A DNA stretch of 64,000 nucleotides from Rhizobium terrae (GCF_003425685.1 NZ_QJKM01000006.1:124001-188000); one strand, 5' to 3'. Counted from the stretch's first letter, positions 15,284 through 25,918 are shown. The notes: generated from the sequence alone by a model not told the origin. Numbers and translations are program-made.

Positions 15284-16838
15284 TCTCGCGCTCCTCCTTG
15301 TCTATCGGAAGCGTGAAGCGGAAGGTGGCGCCGCCAGCTGCATTGCGCGACACCGTCATCTCTCCGCCATGCGCTTCGACGATGCGTTTTGAAATCGAAA
15401 GGCCTATTCCCATGCCGCCCGCCTTGGTGGTGACGAAGGGCTTGAAAAGCTGCTCGGCGATCTCTTCTGCGATGCCGGGCCCTGTGTCCTGGACAATCAC
15501 GGCCAGCATGTCGTCGTTTTCCTGGACCGTCCGGATGACGAGTTCGCGGCGGGGGCAATCACGCATCGCCTCGATCGCGTTGCGCATCAGGTTGGTCAGG
15601 ACCTGCTGAATCTGGATTCGGTCGGCAACCACGATTTCCGGTCCGGGGGTGAATTCGAAAACCGCCCTTACGCCTTTTTCGCGGGAACCGACAAGCGCGA
15701 GCGCGCCGGCTTCCTCGATCAGCCGCCGGATGTTCTCGGGCGCCTTGTCGGTTTCGCCCTTGGTCACGAATTCGCGCAGATGTTTGATGATCTGGCCGGC
15801 CCGGAGCGACTGGTTGGCGGTCTCCTCCAGGGCCTCGCGCATGCGGACCGCCAGCGCCTCGTCCATATCGCGCAGGAGCCGGGCACAGCCGTGGACATAG
15901 TTGGCGATCGCCGAGAGCGGCTGGTTGAGCTCGTGAGCCAGCGTCGAGGCCATCTCGCCCATTTCGTTGAGGCGGGCGAGGCGGGCGAGTTCCCCCTGGA
16001 TTTCCTGCAGGCGGGCGGCGGTTTCCTGGCGCTCCGTCAGGTCCCGCACAAAGCCAGTGAAGAAGACCTCGCCGCCGGAATGGCTCTCGCCGACGGCGAG
16101 CTTCATCGGAAAGGTTGAGCCGTCCTTGCGGCGCCCGACGACGACGCGGTCGGTGCCGATGATCCGCTTTTCGCCGGTTCTCAGATAGCGCTCCAGGTAG
16201 TTGTCGTGTTCCCTGCGATAGGGTTCGGGCATCAGCATCCGCAGGTTCTGGCCGATTGCCTCTTCCTCGGTATAACCGAACTGCCTGACGGCGGCGGCGT
16301 TGAAGGAGATGATCGTGCCGTCCTTGGTGCTGACGATGCTGGCATCCAGTACCGTATCAAGGACGGAGCGGAGATGTGCCTCCCGGGATTCCGCCCTGGC
16401 CTGGGCCCGCTCGATTGCCTTGCGGGCGGAATGAAGGATTTGGCCGATCAGGGCCACGATCACCCCGACGATCCCTATGGAGACCATTTCCGAAGATATG
16501 GCGCCCTCAGGCGAAGCCTCCCTGATCCCATAGATCGTAAGCAGCGAAAGAATGACGGCGAAAAGAGACGAACGCATGCCGCCGATAACGGCGGCAATGA
16601 GAATCGGCGGCATGAAGAAGATGAATATCGGCCGGCCGCTGACCAGGCCATAAACGGCAAGACGCAACAGGAAGGCGACCAGCACGCTGGCAAAGGCAAT
16701 AAGATAGACCTCGGCGGCAGAAAACCGACGACTCAAGAAAGACTGGATGACCTTATCTATTCTATCGGCGATCACCTGCGTGTTCATAATGCTCATCCGC
16801 CGCTGACCGCTTTCAGAAAATCCCTTCCGTTCGTCCAT
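15270..16838 (-). CDS. fixL: FixL oxygen-sensing histidine kinase
   Basis: A 522-residue membrane sensor. Residues about 42-135 contain four hydrophobic spans; 155-270 form the heme-binding PAS domain with the proximal heme ligand His211 in the context [15 protein letters not shown]; the HisKA motif [17 protein letters not shown] has phospho-acceptor His302; the ATPase domain has [10 protein letters not shown] and DTGPGIAEE. Oxygen bound to heme switches the kinase off; low oxygen leads to phosphorylation of FixJ. This membrane-anchored layout is the Sinorhizobium type rather than the soluble hybrid FixL. The start may be 14 or 17 codons later (MSIMNT); no ribosome site decides it. No fixNOQP genes are in the window. 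Confidence 0.95.
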   Translation of the reverse strand: MDERKGFSESGQRRMSIMNTQVIADRIDKVIQSFLSRRFSAAEVYLIAFASVLVAFLLRLAVYGLVSGRPIFIFFMPPILIAAVIGGMRSSLFAVILSLLTIYGIREASPEGAISSEMVSIGIVGVIVALIGQILHSARKAIERAQARAESREAHLRSVLDTVLDASIVSTKDGTIISFNAAAVRQFGYTEEEAIGQNLRMLMPEPYRREHDNYLERYLRTGEKRIIGTDRVVVGRRKDGSTFPMKLAVGESHSGGEVFFTGFVRDLTERQETAARLQEIQGELARLARLNEMGEMASTLAHELNQPLSAIANYVHGCARLLRDMDEALAVRMREALEETANQSLRAGQIIKHLREFVTKGETDKAPENIRRLIEEAGALALVGSREKGVRAVFEFTPGPEIVVADRIQIQQVLTNLMRNAIEAMRDCPRRELVIRTVQENDDMLAVIVQDTGPGIAEEIAEQLFKPFVTTKAGGMGIGLSISKRIVEAHGGEMTVSRNAAGGATFRFTLPIDKEERENADG

Positions 16839-16987
16839 ATGAGACCCGACAGCCTGTGCTGGAATGCGTTTCTAGCACGATGCAGGACACAACGTCCAAT
16901 GGTGGAAGCGGTTGCACGCATAGAATGCACATGCTTTTGCTCGATTACTTAAATAAGGGTTCAACTTTCTTGATCTTTTGGGCGGAA

Positions 16988-17011
16988 GAAGCGGCGCACC
17001 GGCGCCGCTTC
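16988..17011 (-). terminator. Perfect 10-bp hairpin downstream of the TctC-type gene (weak terminator)
   Basis: GAAGCGGCGC-accg-GCGCCGCTTC, 48 bp past the stop of the binding-protein gene and 150 bp upstream of fixL. There is no clean T-run on either strand, so termination may be inefficient. Confidence 0.45.
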
Positions 17012-17058
17012 GGTTGATGAGGCCCGATCATGCGGAGCAGGACGATTCGCGGTCGGCG

Positions 17059-18039
17059 TCACTGCTGCGGAATGTTGGCGATCTTGACATAGTTCGCCCA
17101 GGCGGCGACTTCCTTCCTCAGGTAGTCCTGTCCTTCTTCCGGGGTGCTGACGAAAACGTCGCCGCCCTGATCGGTGACGAACTTCCTGACGTCTTCCTGG
17201 GCGAGGACTTCCTTGGTCCAGCCATTGATCTTGTCGACGATTTCCTTCGGCGTGGCCGAGGGAACCATCATTGCGAACCAGCCGACCTGGTCCATCGGGT
17301 ACCCGGATTCGGTCATGGTCGGGACATCCGGAGCGCCGGGGATACGCTTGGCTGAACTGACCGCGAGCAGGCGGTAGCGGCCTTCGCGGAGCTGCGAGAG
17401 GGAGAAGACGGGGTCCTGGGCGGCAAATGCCATTGCACCGCTCATGATGTCGTTCATCGAGTCGGCGCTGCTCTTGTAGGAGACTTCCACCGTATCGAGG
17501 CCCGCTTCCCGTTTGTAGATGGCGGCGAGAACCTTGCCCGACGTGTTGTTGATGGCGTAACTGGCGTTCGAGCCTTCCTTCTTCAGGAATTCGGTGAGTT
17601 CCTTCATCGTCTTGATCGGGCTCGACACCGGAACGGCGATCATGTGCGGCTGCTTGTTGACGGTCGCGGCGACCTGCAGGTCCTTCACCACGTCGAAGGG
17701 CGGGTTCTTGAACATATGCATGTTGCCGGCAACCGCGCTGCCGGTATGGAAGAAGATCGTGTAGCCGTCCGGCTTGGCGCGGGTTACGTACTGGCCCGCT
17801 ATGTTGCCGCCGGCGCCCGGCTTGTTTTCGACGATGATGGTGGCGCCGGAAAGCTTGGCGATCTTTTCGGCGAAATAGCGGACGATGACGTCGGCGCCGC
17901 TGCCGGCCGGAAACGCACAGATGAAGCTGATGGTCTGGCTCGGATAATTCGCCTGAGCCGCAGCCGGCGACAGGCCGAAGGCACTGCCGGCGAGCGCAGC
18001 GGATGCGGCAAGCATGAATCGACGCGTGATATTCTGCAT
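17059..18039 (-). CDS. TctC/Bug-family tripartite tricarboxylate transporter substrate-binding protein
   Basis: A 326-residue periplasmic protein. Residues 1-31 are a Tat-like signal (NITRRFMLAASAALAGSAFG, then SPAAAQA). The mature part follows the Bug pattern: FICAFPAGSGADVIVRYFAE, VENKPGAGGNIAGQYV and KPDGYTIFFHTGSAV. Bug proteins bind carboxylates and aromatic acids for TctAB-type permeases. No TctA or TctB gene is nearby, so it is either an orphan or serves a permease elsewhere. The start at 18039 is chosen over one 26 codons upstream because GGGAGGG lies six bases before it and the signal peptide begins there. It is divergent from a UbiD-family decarboxylase, suggesting that an imported aromatic or unsaturated acid is decarboxylated. 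Confidence 0.9.
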   Translation of the reverse strand: MQNITRRFMLAASAALAGSAFGLSPAAAQANYPSQTISFICAFPAGSGADVIVRYFAEKIAKLSGATIIVENKPGAGGNIAGQYVTRAKPDGYTIFFHTGSAVAGNMHMFKNPPFDVVKDLQVAATVNKQPHMIAVPVSSPIKTMKELTEFLKKEGSNASYAINNTSGKVLAAIYKREAGLDTVEVSYKSSADSMNDIMSGAMAFAAQDPVFSLSQLREGRYRLLAVSSAKRIPGAPDVPTMTESGYPMDQVGWFAMMVPSATPKEIVDKINGWTKEVLAQEDVRKFVTDQGGDVFVSTPEEGQDYLRKEVAAWANYVKIANIPQQ

Positions 18040-18119
18040 GAAAACCCTCCCATGGAATGACCCGGTCTGCGACGGACGCTGGTCGGTCGCGCCTCCCGAT
18101 GCGACCTGATGAAACATTG

Positions 18120-18143
18120 TATAATTATATTTGATTTAATCAA
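18120..18143. promoter_or_regulatory. Palindromic AT-rich operator candidate between tctC-like and ubiD-like genes
   Basis: The 160-bp divergent gap has two adjacent palindromes: TATAATTATA at 18120-18129 and TTGAT-tta-ATCAA at 18131-18143. The second resembles an Fnr box but has a three-base spacer instead of four, so a GntR- or LysR-type site is more likely. No regulator gene is adjacent. Confidence 0.4.
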
Positions 18144-18199
18144 CTGATCTGCGATAGAAAACACCCACCGCAGGAAACGCGCCATCGGGGAGAGGAAAG

Positions 18200-19741
18200 A
18201 TGACCCTTAACACCACCACCAAATCCGCCGCCGCACTCGATCTTGATCGTTTTCGGTTACGGAATTTTGTCGAGAGCCTCCGCGCCGACGAATTGGAGAT
18301 CCGGGAAGAGAAGGTCGATCTCGCCGACGTCGCGGCCATCCTGCAGAACAATCCGAAAGCCGTCTGGTTCAAACAGGCCGGCCCGGAAGGCCAGCAGCTG
18401 GTCGGCAATGTCGTCGGCAGCCGCTCCCGCCTCGCCAAGGCTTTCGGCGTGCCCGCAGCCGACGTGGCGCGCGAAATGCGCCGCCGGCTGTCGCTGAAGC
18501 CGGAACTGGTGAAGCTCTCCGGAGAGGAAGCCCCGGTTCAGCAGGTCGTCCTGACCGGTGCCGATGCCGATCTCCTCAAGCTGCCGGTTCACGTCCAGCA
18601 CGCGCTCGACGGAGCGCCCTACATCTCGGCGACGATCGACTACACGATCGACCCGAAGGACGGCCGCTACAATTGCGGCATGCGCCGTCTCATGCTGCGC
18701 GGGCCTCAGGAAGCAGGTGTCGACCTGATCGCGCCGAGCGACCTGCGCGTCATGTATATGGCGGCCTCCGAGCGCGGCGAGCGTCTGAACGTCGCCTACG
18801 TGGTCGGCTGCCACCCGATCGACATGGTTTCGGCTACCATGAAGGAGCCGGTCGACGAGCTCGAGTTGATTTCCTCGCTGCGCGGTGCGCCGCTGCCGGT
18901 CGTCAAATGCGTGACGAACGACATCATGGTGCCGGCCGATGCGGAAATGGTCATCGAGGGCTATTTCGACGAGCGCGGTTATGTCGAGAAGGAAGGGCCT
19001 TACGGCGAATATCTCGGTTACTACGGCGTCGTGAAGACCAATCCGGTCTTCCATGTCACCGCCATCACCCATCGGAAGGATGCGCTTTTCCAGACTGCGA
19101 CGATTTCCGGCAACCGGATGGATTTCACCGACACGTCCAATCTCGAAGCGCTGCGCATGGAAATGAATGTCTGGAAGACGCTCGGCGACGTCGTGCGCCA
19201 GCCGGTCGCCGTCTATGCACCGGTCGCCGCCGGCGGTTCGATGAGCATGCGCTTCTCCATCCGCCAGACCTATCCGGGCGAGGCGCGCTCGGCGCTCTAT
19301 GCGGTTCTCGGCGCCGTCGGCGTCAAGAACGTCTTCGTCGTCGATCCGGATATCGACATCTTCGACGACAGCCAGATGGAATGGGCTTTCGGCACCCGCT
19401 TCCAGGCGGACCGCGACCTCGTCATCGCCACCGGCGTGCGGCTCTCGCCGCTCGATCCCTCGCTGCATGGCGCGCGTTCGGGGGCGAAGGCCGGTTACGA
19501 CCTGACCTGGCCGATGCAGCATGCCCAGAGCTGGGAACTGGTGACGCCGCAGGCTCCGTCCTATCCCGGCAAGCGCTTCCCCTCGCTCGAAGCGGCGCTC
19601 AGGGACGGTCCGAAACATTTCGAGGAACTGATGGCCGCGGTCGGCAGCCGCGACGGCCGCGAAGTGGTCCGCGAACTTGACACGTTCCGGGCCAGCGGGC
19701 TGGAGCGCGACGAACGCGGCCGTTACTATCTTCCGAAATGA
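18200..19741 (+). CDS. UbiD-family (prenylated-FMN) decarboxylase
   Basis: A 513-residue cytoplasmic enzyme. The family blocks SATIDYTIDPKDGRYNCGMR, EGPYGEYLGYYGVVKTNPVF and DPDIDIFDDSQMEWAFGTRF are present; the Glu residues of EGPYGEYLG belong to the conserved E-D-E acid-base set. UbiD enzymes need prenylated FMN made by UbiX and reversibly (de)carboxylate aromatic or alpha,beta-unsaturated acids. No ubiX-like gene is in the window, so the cofactor must come from elsewhere. Its pairing with a carboxylate-binding protein suggests a catabolic rather than ubiquinone-making role. Ribosome site GGAGAGGAAAG; followed by a good terminator. Confidence 0.9.
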   Translation: MTLNTTTKSAAALDLDRFRLRNFVESLRADELEIREEKVDLADVAAILQNNPKAVWFKQAGPEGQQLVGNVVGSRSRLAKAFGVPAADVAREMRRRLSLKPELVKLSGEEAPVQQVVLTGADADLLKLPVHVQHALDGAPYISATIDYTIDPKDGRYNCGMRRLMLRGPQEAGVDLIAPSDLRVMYMAASERGERLNVAYVVGCHPIDMVSATMKEPVDELELISSLRGAPLPVVKCVTNDIMVPADAEMVIEGYFDERGYVEKEGPYGEYLGYYGVVKTNPVFHVTAITHRKDALFQTATISGNRMDFTDTSNLEALRMEMNVWKTLGDVVRQPVAVYAPVAAGGSMSMRFSIRQTYPGEARSALYAVLGAVGVKNVFVVDPDIDIFDDSQMEWAFGTRFQADRDLVIATGVRLSPLDPSLHGARSGAKAGYDLTWPMQHAQSWELVTPQAPSYPGKRFPSLEAALRDGPKHFEELMAAVGSRDGREVVRELDTFRASGLERDERGRYYLPK

Positions 19742-19778
19742 CCGATGCCCGAAATCGGACATCGATCTCGATTTCACG

Positions 19779-19817
19779 CAGCCTTCCGGGCGTCCTGCCC
19801 GGGAGGCTGTTTCGTTC
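19779..19817 (+). terminator. Rho-independent terminator after the UbiD-family gene
   Basis: Thirteen-base stem 19779-19791/19797-19809 with a five-base loop and the tail TTTCGTTCT. It lies 38 bp after the stop codon. Confidence 0.8.
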
Positions 19818-19960
19818 TGGATCGTCTCCCGGTCGTCACGAACCGTTCACCATGATTCCTGCGGCCAAATACCCTTCATTTCTTGGGGTCGGGTTGTTAT
19901 GGTTTTTCTAATTGATGAATTTCTATGGTGAGGGCGCAGCCGCCGGTTACTGGAGCAGAG

Positions 19961-22144
19961 ATGTCTTACGCTGACAGCATGGAGTTTGCGGAGCGCGGGC
20001 GTCTTCATGCCCTGGATCGCTATCGCATCGCCGGCACTGCGGCCGAAAGCCGTTTCGATCGCATCTGCCGTTTTGCTTCGGAACTTTTCTCCACCCGCAT
20101 GGCCTTCGTCACTCTGATCGAAGAAGATCGCCAGTGGTTCAAATCCTGCTCGGGCTTTGAAATCGAGCAGACGCTCCGGTCGGAATCCTTCTGCGACCAT
20201 ACGATCAGGACCGACGAGGTGCTCGTGGTGCCGGACGCGCAGCTCGACATGCGTTTCTCCGACCTGCCGATCGTCACCGGTGAGCCGTTTATCCGGTTCT
20301 ATGCGGGGGCACCGCTGACGACGCCCGATGGATACCGGATCGGTGCGCTCTGCATTGCCGACACGCGGGTGCGCGAACACTTCTCGGAACGGGAAAAGAG
20401 AACGCTTGCCGGGCTCGCATCGATGGTGATGGAGCAGATGGAGCTGCGCCGTGAAGGCCTGCCCCAGGCGACGGCCGCGAATTTTGCCGATGCCACCGAT
20501 CTCTCCATCATCACCGCCGATCCGACCGGGCGCATCGAGTTCGTCAATCAGGCCGCGCTCGCCATGTTCGGCTTCACCCCTGAGGAGATGATCGGCAGTT
20601 CGCTGAACCTGATCGTCCCGGAGCGCTTCAGAGCTGCCCACAATGCCGGGCTGGCGCGGGTCGCGGCCGGCGGAACGTCGAGGCTCAAGGGCAAGACCGT
20701 CGAAATTTCCGCCTGCCGCAAGGACGGCACGGAATTCCCGATCGAGATGGCATTGTCGATCTGGAAGGACGAGCGCGGCGTCGGCATCGGCGCCATCATC
20801 AAGGATATTTCCGAGCGGCGCGACCGCGACGTCCGGCTGCTGAGGCTCGCAAGCCAGGACACGCTGACGGGCCTCTGCAACCGGTTTCGATTCGAAGACC
20901 TGCTGCGCGAGGAACTCGGGCAGGGCAGGCCGCTTGCGGTGCTGCTCTTCGATCTGGACGGGTTCAAGGACGTCAACGACCGGCTGGGCCATGCGGTCGG
21001 CGATTCCCTCCTGCAGGCGATCGGCGTGCGGTTGCCGGCGGTGCTCGACCGCAATGCGACAATGTCGCGGTTCGGCGGCGATGAATTTGCGGTCCTCCTT
21101 CCCGGAACCGGGGATCCTCGCATTGCACACGAAGTCGCCGTGACGGTGATCGAGGCGTTCAAGAAACCCTTCGAGGTGGCCGGCCATACGTTCCATGTGG
21201 GTGCCAGCGTCGGCTTCTCGCTCGCTCCCGGGCACGGGGCGGATGCGGACGAACTGATCGCCAGCGCGGATTTTGCGCTCTATCGCGCCAAGCAGGCCGG
21301 CGGTCGTGTCGTGCGCATGTTCGAGCCGGCCATGCGCAACGAGACGATGGCGCGGCGGGCTCTTCGGGAAGAATTGCTGCGCGCGCTCGACAGACAGGAA
21401 CTCGTGCTGCACTACCAGCCCCAGGTGATCATCGAGACCGGCGAAGTATTCGGCGTCGAGGCGCTGATCCGCTGGCGGCATCCGCAGCGGGGCCTGCTGA
21501 CGCCGGGTGCCTTCCTGCCGGCTCTGGAGCAGAGTTCGGTGGCGCTCGATGTCGGTTTCTGGGTGCTGGACGAGGCCTGCCGCCAGCTGGCCGCCTGGAA
21601 GGCCGAGGGGTATCCGCCGGTCAAGATGGGGGTCAATCTCTTCCCGGCGCAGGTGAAGGCCGGCGACCTGCCGCAGGTCGTCGCCGACCTCATCGCCCGT
21701 TACGATCTCGATCCCCGCCTTCTGGAAATCGAGATCACGGAAACCATCACTCTCAACGACGACGACCAGTCGCTCGAAACGATCCAGGCGCTGCGCGAGC
21801 TTGGCGTCGGCATCGCCTTTGACGATTTCGGCACCGGCTATGCCTCGCTCGGATCGCTCCAGCGTTATCCCCTGACGACGCTGAAGATCGACAAAGGGTT
21901 CGTGCGCGACCTTCTGACCAAGCCCAGGGACGCCGCGATCACCCGTACGCTGATCATGCTGAGCCGCGAACTCGGGCTCGAAACGGTTGCCGAGGGCATC
22001 GAGACGCCGGAGCAGGAAGAGGCACTTCGTCTCATGGGCTGCGAGGCCGGTCAGGGGTATCGCTACGGCGGGGCGATGGCGGCCGAAGAGGTCTCGCAGC
22101 TCTTCGTCCAGCCACGCCGCAGGCTGCGGTCGGGCACCTCGTAA
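19961..22144 (+). CDS. Cyclic-di-GMP protein with GAF, PAS, GGDEF and EAL domains
   Basis: A 727-residue cytoplasmic protein without membrane spans. GAF: residues about 15-165 (FSTRMAFVTLIEEDRQWFKS; YAGAPLTTPDGYRIGALCIA). PAS: about 180-295. GGDEF: about 300-460 with intact FGGDEF but no RxxD inhibitory site at the usual position. EAL: about 475-715 with GVEALIRW, the Mg-binding LEIEITET and DDFGTGYASL, and the Glu of VAEGIET, so the phosphodiesterase site looks complete; the usual C-terminal QGY is followed by RYG. It could both make and break c-di-GMP. The start at 19961 is preferred (TGGAGCAGAG directly ahead) over an ATG 12 codons upstream. The next gene, a hybrid kinase, follows by 144 bp. 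Confidence 0.9.
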   Translation: MSYADSMEFAERGRLHALDRYRIAGTAAESRFDRICRFASELFSTRMAFVTLIEEDRQWFKSCSGFEIEQTLRSESFCDHTIRTDEVLVVPDAQLDMRFSDLPIVTGEPFIRFYAGAPLTTPDGYRIGALCIADTRVREHFSEREKRTLAGLASMVMEQMELRREGLPQATAANFADATDLSIITADPTGRIEFVNQAALAMFGFTPEEMIGSSLNLIVPERFRAAHNAGLARVAAGGTSRLKGKTVEISACRKDGTEFPIEMALSIWKDERGVGIGAIIKDISERRDRDVRLLRLASQDTLTGLCNRFRFEDLLREELGQGRPLAVLLFDLDGFKDVNDRLGHAVGDSLLQAIGVRLPAVLDRNATMSRFGGDEFAVLLPGTGDPRIAHEVAVTVIEAFKKPFEVAGHTFHVGASVGFSLAPGHGADADELIASADFALYRAKQAGGRVVRMFEPAMRNETMARRALREELLRALDRQELVLHYQPQVIIETGEVFGVEALIRWRHPQRGLLTPGAFLPALEQSSVALDVGFWVLDEACRQLAAWKAEGYPPVKMGVNLFPAQVKAGDLPQVVADLIARYDLDPRLLEIEITETITLNDDDQSLETIQALRELGVGIAFDDFGTGYASLGSLQRYPLTTLKIDKGFVRDLLTKPRDAAITRTLIMLSRELGLETVAEGIETPEQEEALRLMGCEAGQGYRYGGAMAAEEVSQLFVQPRRRLRSGTS

Positions 22145-22288
22145 TCCGTTGGCCGGCCTGCGGCCCCTCCGGAAGCGGAAGCAAAAACGCGACGTTAGAT
22201 GTTTTTTAGAATAATGAGATAATCCACCGGGACTTTCCCGGACGCCCCTGATTTCAATTGTCAATGGAGAGGGAAAGCTTATAACCTG

Positions 22289-25240
22289 ATGGCGTATTGG
22301 CATCAGGGACGAAGCATGTTCCGACTGACGGAGCTTTCCGACATCGATCTGGACCAACTCTTCAATCTCTCGCCCAACCCCTATGTCATTCTCGACCGGG
22401 AGTTGCGGCTCGTGGGGATGAATGATGCTTATCTCGCGGTGACGCACCGCACGCGTGAAGAACTCCTCCGCCGGCCGATGTTCGAGGCCTTTCCGAGCGA
22501 TCCGGAATCGGTTCCCGGACGACTTCTGCGCCAGTCCTTCGCCAAGGTCCTTTCCCATGGCGAAGTGGATCACCTGCCGCTCATCCCCTATCCGATCGCC
22601 GGGCCGAACGGGGAAATCGAGGATCGGTACTGGAGCGCCACGCATACGCCGCTCAAGGATGAGGCGGGGCAGACCGCCTTCATCTTGCAGCATACCGTCG
22701 ATGTGACCGAGATCCATCTGCTGCGGACCCGGTTTACCGGCGGCAACATGCTGCAGATGCATACCGACCTCATGCGCCGCGCCGACGCGGTGGCGGGACA
22801 GAACATCGCCCTCGAGCAGGAGCGCGAATACTTGCGCATGCTGTTCGAGCAGGCGCCGGGCTTCATGGCCGTGCTGCGCGAACCTCAGCATGTCTTCACT
22901 ATCGCCAACAGGGCCTGCCGGCAGCTGGTCGGCCGCGAGGACCTGATCGGCAGAACCGTGCGCGAGGCTCTGCCCGATATTGCCGGGCAGGGGTTCTATG
23001 AACTGCTCGACGAGGTCTACAAGACGGGCATTCCCTACAGCGCGCACGGCGCACGCATCTTTCTTCAGCCGCGTGAAGACCAGGAGCCGGAGGAGCGGTA
23101 TCTGGATTTCGTCTACCAGCCGATCCGCAACCGTGACGGAATGGTGGAGGGGATTTTCGTGCAGGGTCACGATGTGACCGAGCTGCGCCGGGCGCAGGAA
23201 GCGGCCCGCGACAACGAGGACCGTTTCCGCACGATGGCGCAGGCGATGCCGACCCATGTCTGGACGGCGACCCCGGACGGCCGCATGCAATGGTGCAACG
23301 ACCAGATCTTCTCCTATAGCGGCCTGGAGTCCTTCTATTTCGACAGGAACCGGCCATCGGGAATGTTGCATCCCGACGATTCTCCGCGCCTCGCAGCAGC
23401 CTGGGGCGAGGCGCTGAAGAAAGGCGATCTCCTGGAGACGGAGATCCGGCTGCGGCGCCACGACGGCGTCTACCGCTGGTTCCTCTCCCGCGCCGTGCCG
23501 ATCAAGAATGCCGAGGGCGAGATCACGATGTGGGTCGCCACGAATACCGATATCGATGCGCAGAAGCAGACCGAAACCCAGCTGTCCAATCTCGCCGTGA
23601 CGCTCGGCCATCGCGTCGAAGAACGGACGATCGAGCTGGAACGGACGCAGGAAGTGCTTCGCCAGAGCCAGAAGATGGAAGCGATCGGCAATCTGGCCGG
23701 CGGCATCGCACACGACTTCAACAACCTTCTGCAGGTGATCACCGGCAACCTCCAGCTTCTCGGCCGCGAGGTCGCCGGCAACGAGCTCGCCGAGAAGCGG
23801 CTGAACAGCGCGCTTGCCGGCGCTTCCCGCGGGGCGCGGCTTGCCTCCCAGCTCCTGGCCTTCGGCCGGCGTCAGCCGCTTTCACCCAAGGTGATCAATC
23901 TCAGCCGGCTGATCCGCGAGATGGATCACCTGCTGCGCCGCAGCCTCGGCGAGGCGATCGAGATCGACACGATCGTCGGCGGAGGGCTGTGGAACACGCA
24001 GGTCGATCCGAGCAATGTCGAAAACGCGCTCCTCAATCTGGCGATCAATGCCCGTGACGCGATGAACGGTCAGGGGAAGCTGACGATCGAACTCGGCAAC
24101 GCCGTGCTGGACGATGCCTATGCCCGGCATATTCTCGATGTCGAGGCGGGGCAGTATGTGATGCTTGCGGTGACCGATACCGGCGTCGGCATGCCGGCCG
24201 ACGTCTTGGAAAGGGTCTTCGACCCGTTCTTCACCACCAAGCCGGAAGGCAAGGGCACGGGTCTCGGCCTTTCCATGGTCTATGGTTTCGTCAAGCAGTC
24301 GGGCGGCCATATCAAGATCTACAGCGAGCCGGGCAACGGAACCACGGTGCGCATCTATCTGCCGCGTTCCGTGGAAGAGGAGGATGCGATTGCCGAGAGC
24401 CAGAGCGGACCTGCATCTGGCGGCAGCGAGACCATTCTCGTCGTCGAGGACGACGACGCGGTTCGGGAAATCACGGTCAGCCTGTTAGCCGAGCTCGGCT
24501 ATCGCGTGCTGCGGGCGCGGGATGCCGATAGCGGGCTCGCGATCATCGAAAGCGGCGTGCCGATCGATCTTCTCTTTACCGACGTCGTGATGCCCGGCCG
24601 CTTGAAGAGCAGCGATCTTGCCAAGAAAGCCAAGGAGCGGCTGCCCTATCTCGGCGTCCTTTTCACCTCCGGTTATACGGAGAATTCGATCGTGCATGGC
24701 GGTCGGCTCGATCCGGGCGTCAATCTGCTGAGCAAGCCTTATACCCGCGAGGCGCTGGCGCGAAAGATCAGGCAGGCCATAGAGCAGAGCCGGGAAGGAA
24801 TGTCGTCGCGCTGGCCGGAACGGGTTCCGGTTGCGCCGGCCGCGACCGCAGCCGCGGAGCCGCCCCCCATGCCGGATCAGCCGATCTCGGTGCTCCTGGT
24901 CGAGGACGAGGCGCTGATCCGCATCTCGACTGCCGATTTCCTGCAGGATTCCGGCATGAGCGTCGTCGAGGCCGGATCGGCCGGCGAAGCGCTCGACGCC
25001 GCGGGCGGACAACCGCTCGACATCCTCGTCACCGATGTGCATTTGCCGGAGATGAGCGGGCTCGAGCTTGCGGTGAAGATGCGGCAGACATTCCCGGACC
25101 TGCCGGTGATATTCGCGACAGGCGACCGCAACGTGCCCGGCGCTGAAGATTTTGCGCAGGCGGCGCTGATCATCAAGCCCTATGATTACGAACAGCTCGT
25201 CAACCGCATCCGGGCCATGGTGACACGCCCGGCCTCCTGA
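22289..25240 (+). CDS. Hybrid sensor histidine kinase with three PAS domains and two receivers
   Basis: A 983-residue soluble kinase. PAS-like domains span about 25-145, 180-300 and 310-425; a coiled coil leads to HisKA with the motif [18 protein letters not shown] (phospho-acceptor His475), the ATPase domain has [21 protein letters not shown] and [13 protein letters not shown], and two receiver domains follow (Asp in [10 protein letters not shown] and in [13 protein letters not shown]), separated by a proline/alanine-rich linker. The HDFNN type kinase with C-terminal receivers usually feeds a phosphorelay; no partner regulator is next to it. The signal is unknown. The start may be nine codons later (MFRLTEL), preceded by CAGGGACGAAGC. 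Confidence 0.9.
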   Translation: MAYWHQGRSMFRLTELSDIDLDQLFNLSPNPYVILDRELRLVGMNDAYLAVTHRTREELLRRPMFEAFPSDPESVPGRLLRQSFAKVLSHGEVDHLPLIPYPIAGPNGEIEDRYWSATHTPLKDEAGQTAFILQHTVDVTEIHLLRTRFTGGNMLQMHTDLMRRADAVAGQNIALEQEREYLRMLFEQAPGFMAVLREPQHVFTIANRACRQLVGREDLIGRTVREALPDIAGQGFYELLDEVYKTGIPYSAHGARIFLQPREDQEPEERYLDFVYQPIRNRDGMVEGIFVQGHDVTELRRAQEAARDNEDRFRTMAQAMPTHVWTATPDGRMQWCNDQIFSYSGLESFYFDRNRPSGMLHPDDSPRLAAAWGEALKKGDLLETEIRLRRHDGVYRWFLSRAVPIKNAEGEITMWVATNTDIDAQKQTETQLSNLAVTLGHRVEERTIELERTQEVLRQSQKMEAIGNLAGGIAHDFNNLLQVITGNLQLLGREVAGNELAEKRLNSALAGASRGARLASQLLAFGRRQPLSPKVINLSRLIREMDHLLRRSLGEAIEIDTIVGGGLWNTQVDPSNVENALLNLAINARDAMNGQGKLTIELGNAVLDDAYARHILDVEAGQYVMLAVTDTGVGMPADVLERVFDPFFTTKPEGKGTGLGLSMVYGFVKQSGGHIKIYSEPGNGTTVRIYLPRSVEEEDAIAESQSGPASGGSETILVVEDDDAVREITVSLLAELGYRVLRARDADSGLAIIESGVPIDLLFTDVVMPGRLKSSDLAKKAKERLPYLGVLFTSGYTENSIVHGGRLDPGVNLLSKPYTREALARKIRQAIEQSREGMSSRWPERVPVAPAATAAAEPPPMPDQPISVLLVEDEALIRISTADFLQDSGMSVVEAGSAGEALDAAGGQPLDILVTDVHLPEMSGLELAVKMRQTFPDLPVIFATGDRNVPGAEDFAQAALIIKPYDYEQLVNRIRAMVTRPAS

Positions 25241-25243
25241 GCG

Positions 25244-25729
25244 TCATTCGTCCTTGAGGCCGGCCGCAACCTGCGTCTTTCGCAGCAGCCACAGGATGAC
25301 GATGCCGCAGACGGTGGCGGCGATGGCGACGATCCACATGCCGAGCCCGGCGCAGAGGCCGATTGCTCCGGATAGCCACATGCTGGCGCCGGTCGTCAAC
25401 CCCTTCACGTCTCCGCGCATCTGGAAAACGACGCCCGCCGCGAGGAAGGCGATGCCGGCAGTGACGGCTTCGATGAGGCGGATCGGGTCGATCTGCACGG
25501 TGTCGGGCTGGTTGCCGAATTCATGCATGATCTGCACGCCGACCAGGGTGAAGACGGCGGCGGCAAGTCCGATCAGCATGTTGGTCCGGAGGCCCGCGGC
25601 GTTTTTGTTGTATTCCCGTTCCAGGCCGATCAATCCGCACAGGATTGCGGCGCCGGTCAATCTCACCAGCAGAACTTCAATCGCCACCGGGGCATGGTAG
25701 GAAAACTCATCGGCAAGGGCGTTCAGCAT
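25244..25729 (-). CDS. MgtC/SapB-family membrane protein
   Basis: A 161-residue inner-membrane protein with about four hydrophobic spans. The family signature LCGLIGLEREYNKNAAGLRT with NMLIGLAAAVFTLVG is at residues about 30-65, followed by AGIAFLAAGVVFQ and VKGLTTGASMWLSGAIG. Only the membrane half is present; the C-terminal cytoplasmic ACT-like domain of Salmonella MgtC is missing, as in many SapB-like members. MgtC proteins are linked to growth at low magnesium and to F-ATPase modulation; the role here is not known. It converges on the kinase gene with 3 bp between stops. Confidence 0.88.
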   Translation of the reverse strand: MLNALADEFSYHAPVAIEVLLVRLTGAAILCGLIGLEREYNKNAAGLRTNMLIGLAAAVFTLVGVQIMHEFGNQPDTVQIDPIRLIEAVTAGIAFLAAGVVFQMRGDVKGLTTGASMWLSGAIGLCAGLGMWIVAIAATVCGIVILWLLRKTQVAAGLKDE

Positions 25730-25918
25730 AGTCTCGACATTTCGCTGTTACAAAGCTGTGACAGCGGAAACTGATCCCGGTTCGGATGGTTCCCTCCTCG
25801 ACCGACGCGGAAACGAGATGCGTGTCGCAATCCATCAGATTCGCTTGTCGCGATTCAGGTTCTTGTTTCACGCAAGTCGCTGTCGCAAAACCGCTACACA
25901 CCTTTGCGCGACATGCTT

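Noticed and set aside
18131..18143. TTGAT-tta-ATCAA as a FixK/Fnr box
   Set aside because: The half-sites match but the spacer is three bases rather than four, which shifts them out of phase; kept only as a general operator candidate.
19847..23713. A 1288-codon open frame on the minus strand opposite the GGDEF-EAL and hybrid-kinase genes
   Set aside because: It mirrors codon bias of two well-supported plus-strand genes, has no ribosome site or recognisable domain, and crosses two genes and their gap. High GC sequence commonly leaves such antisense frames open.
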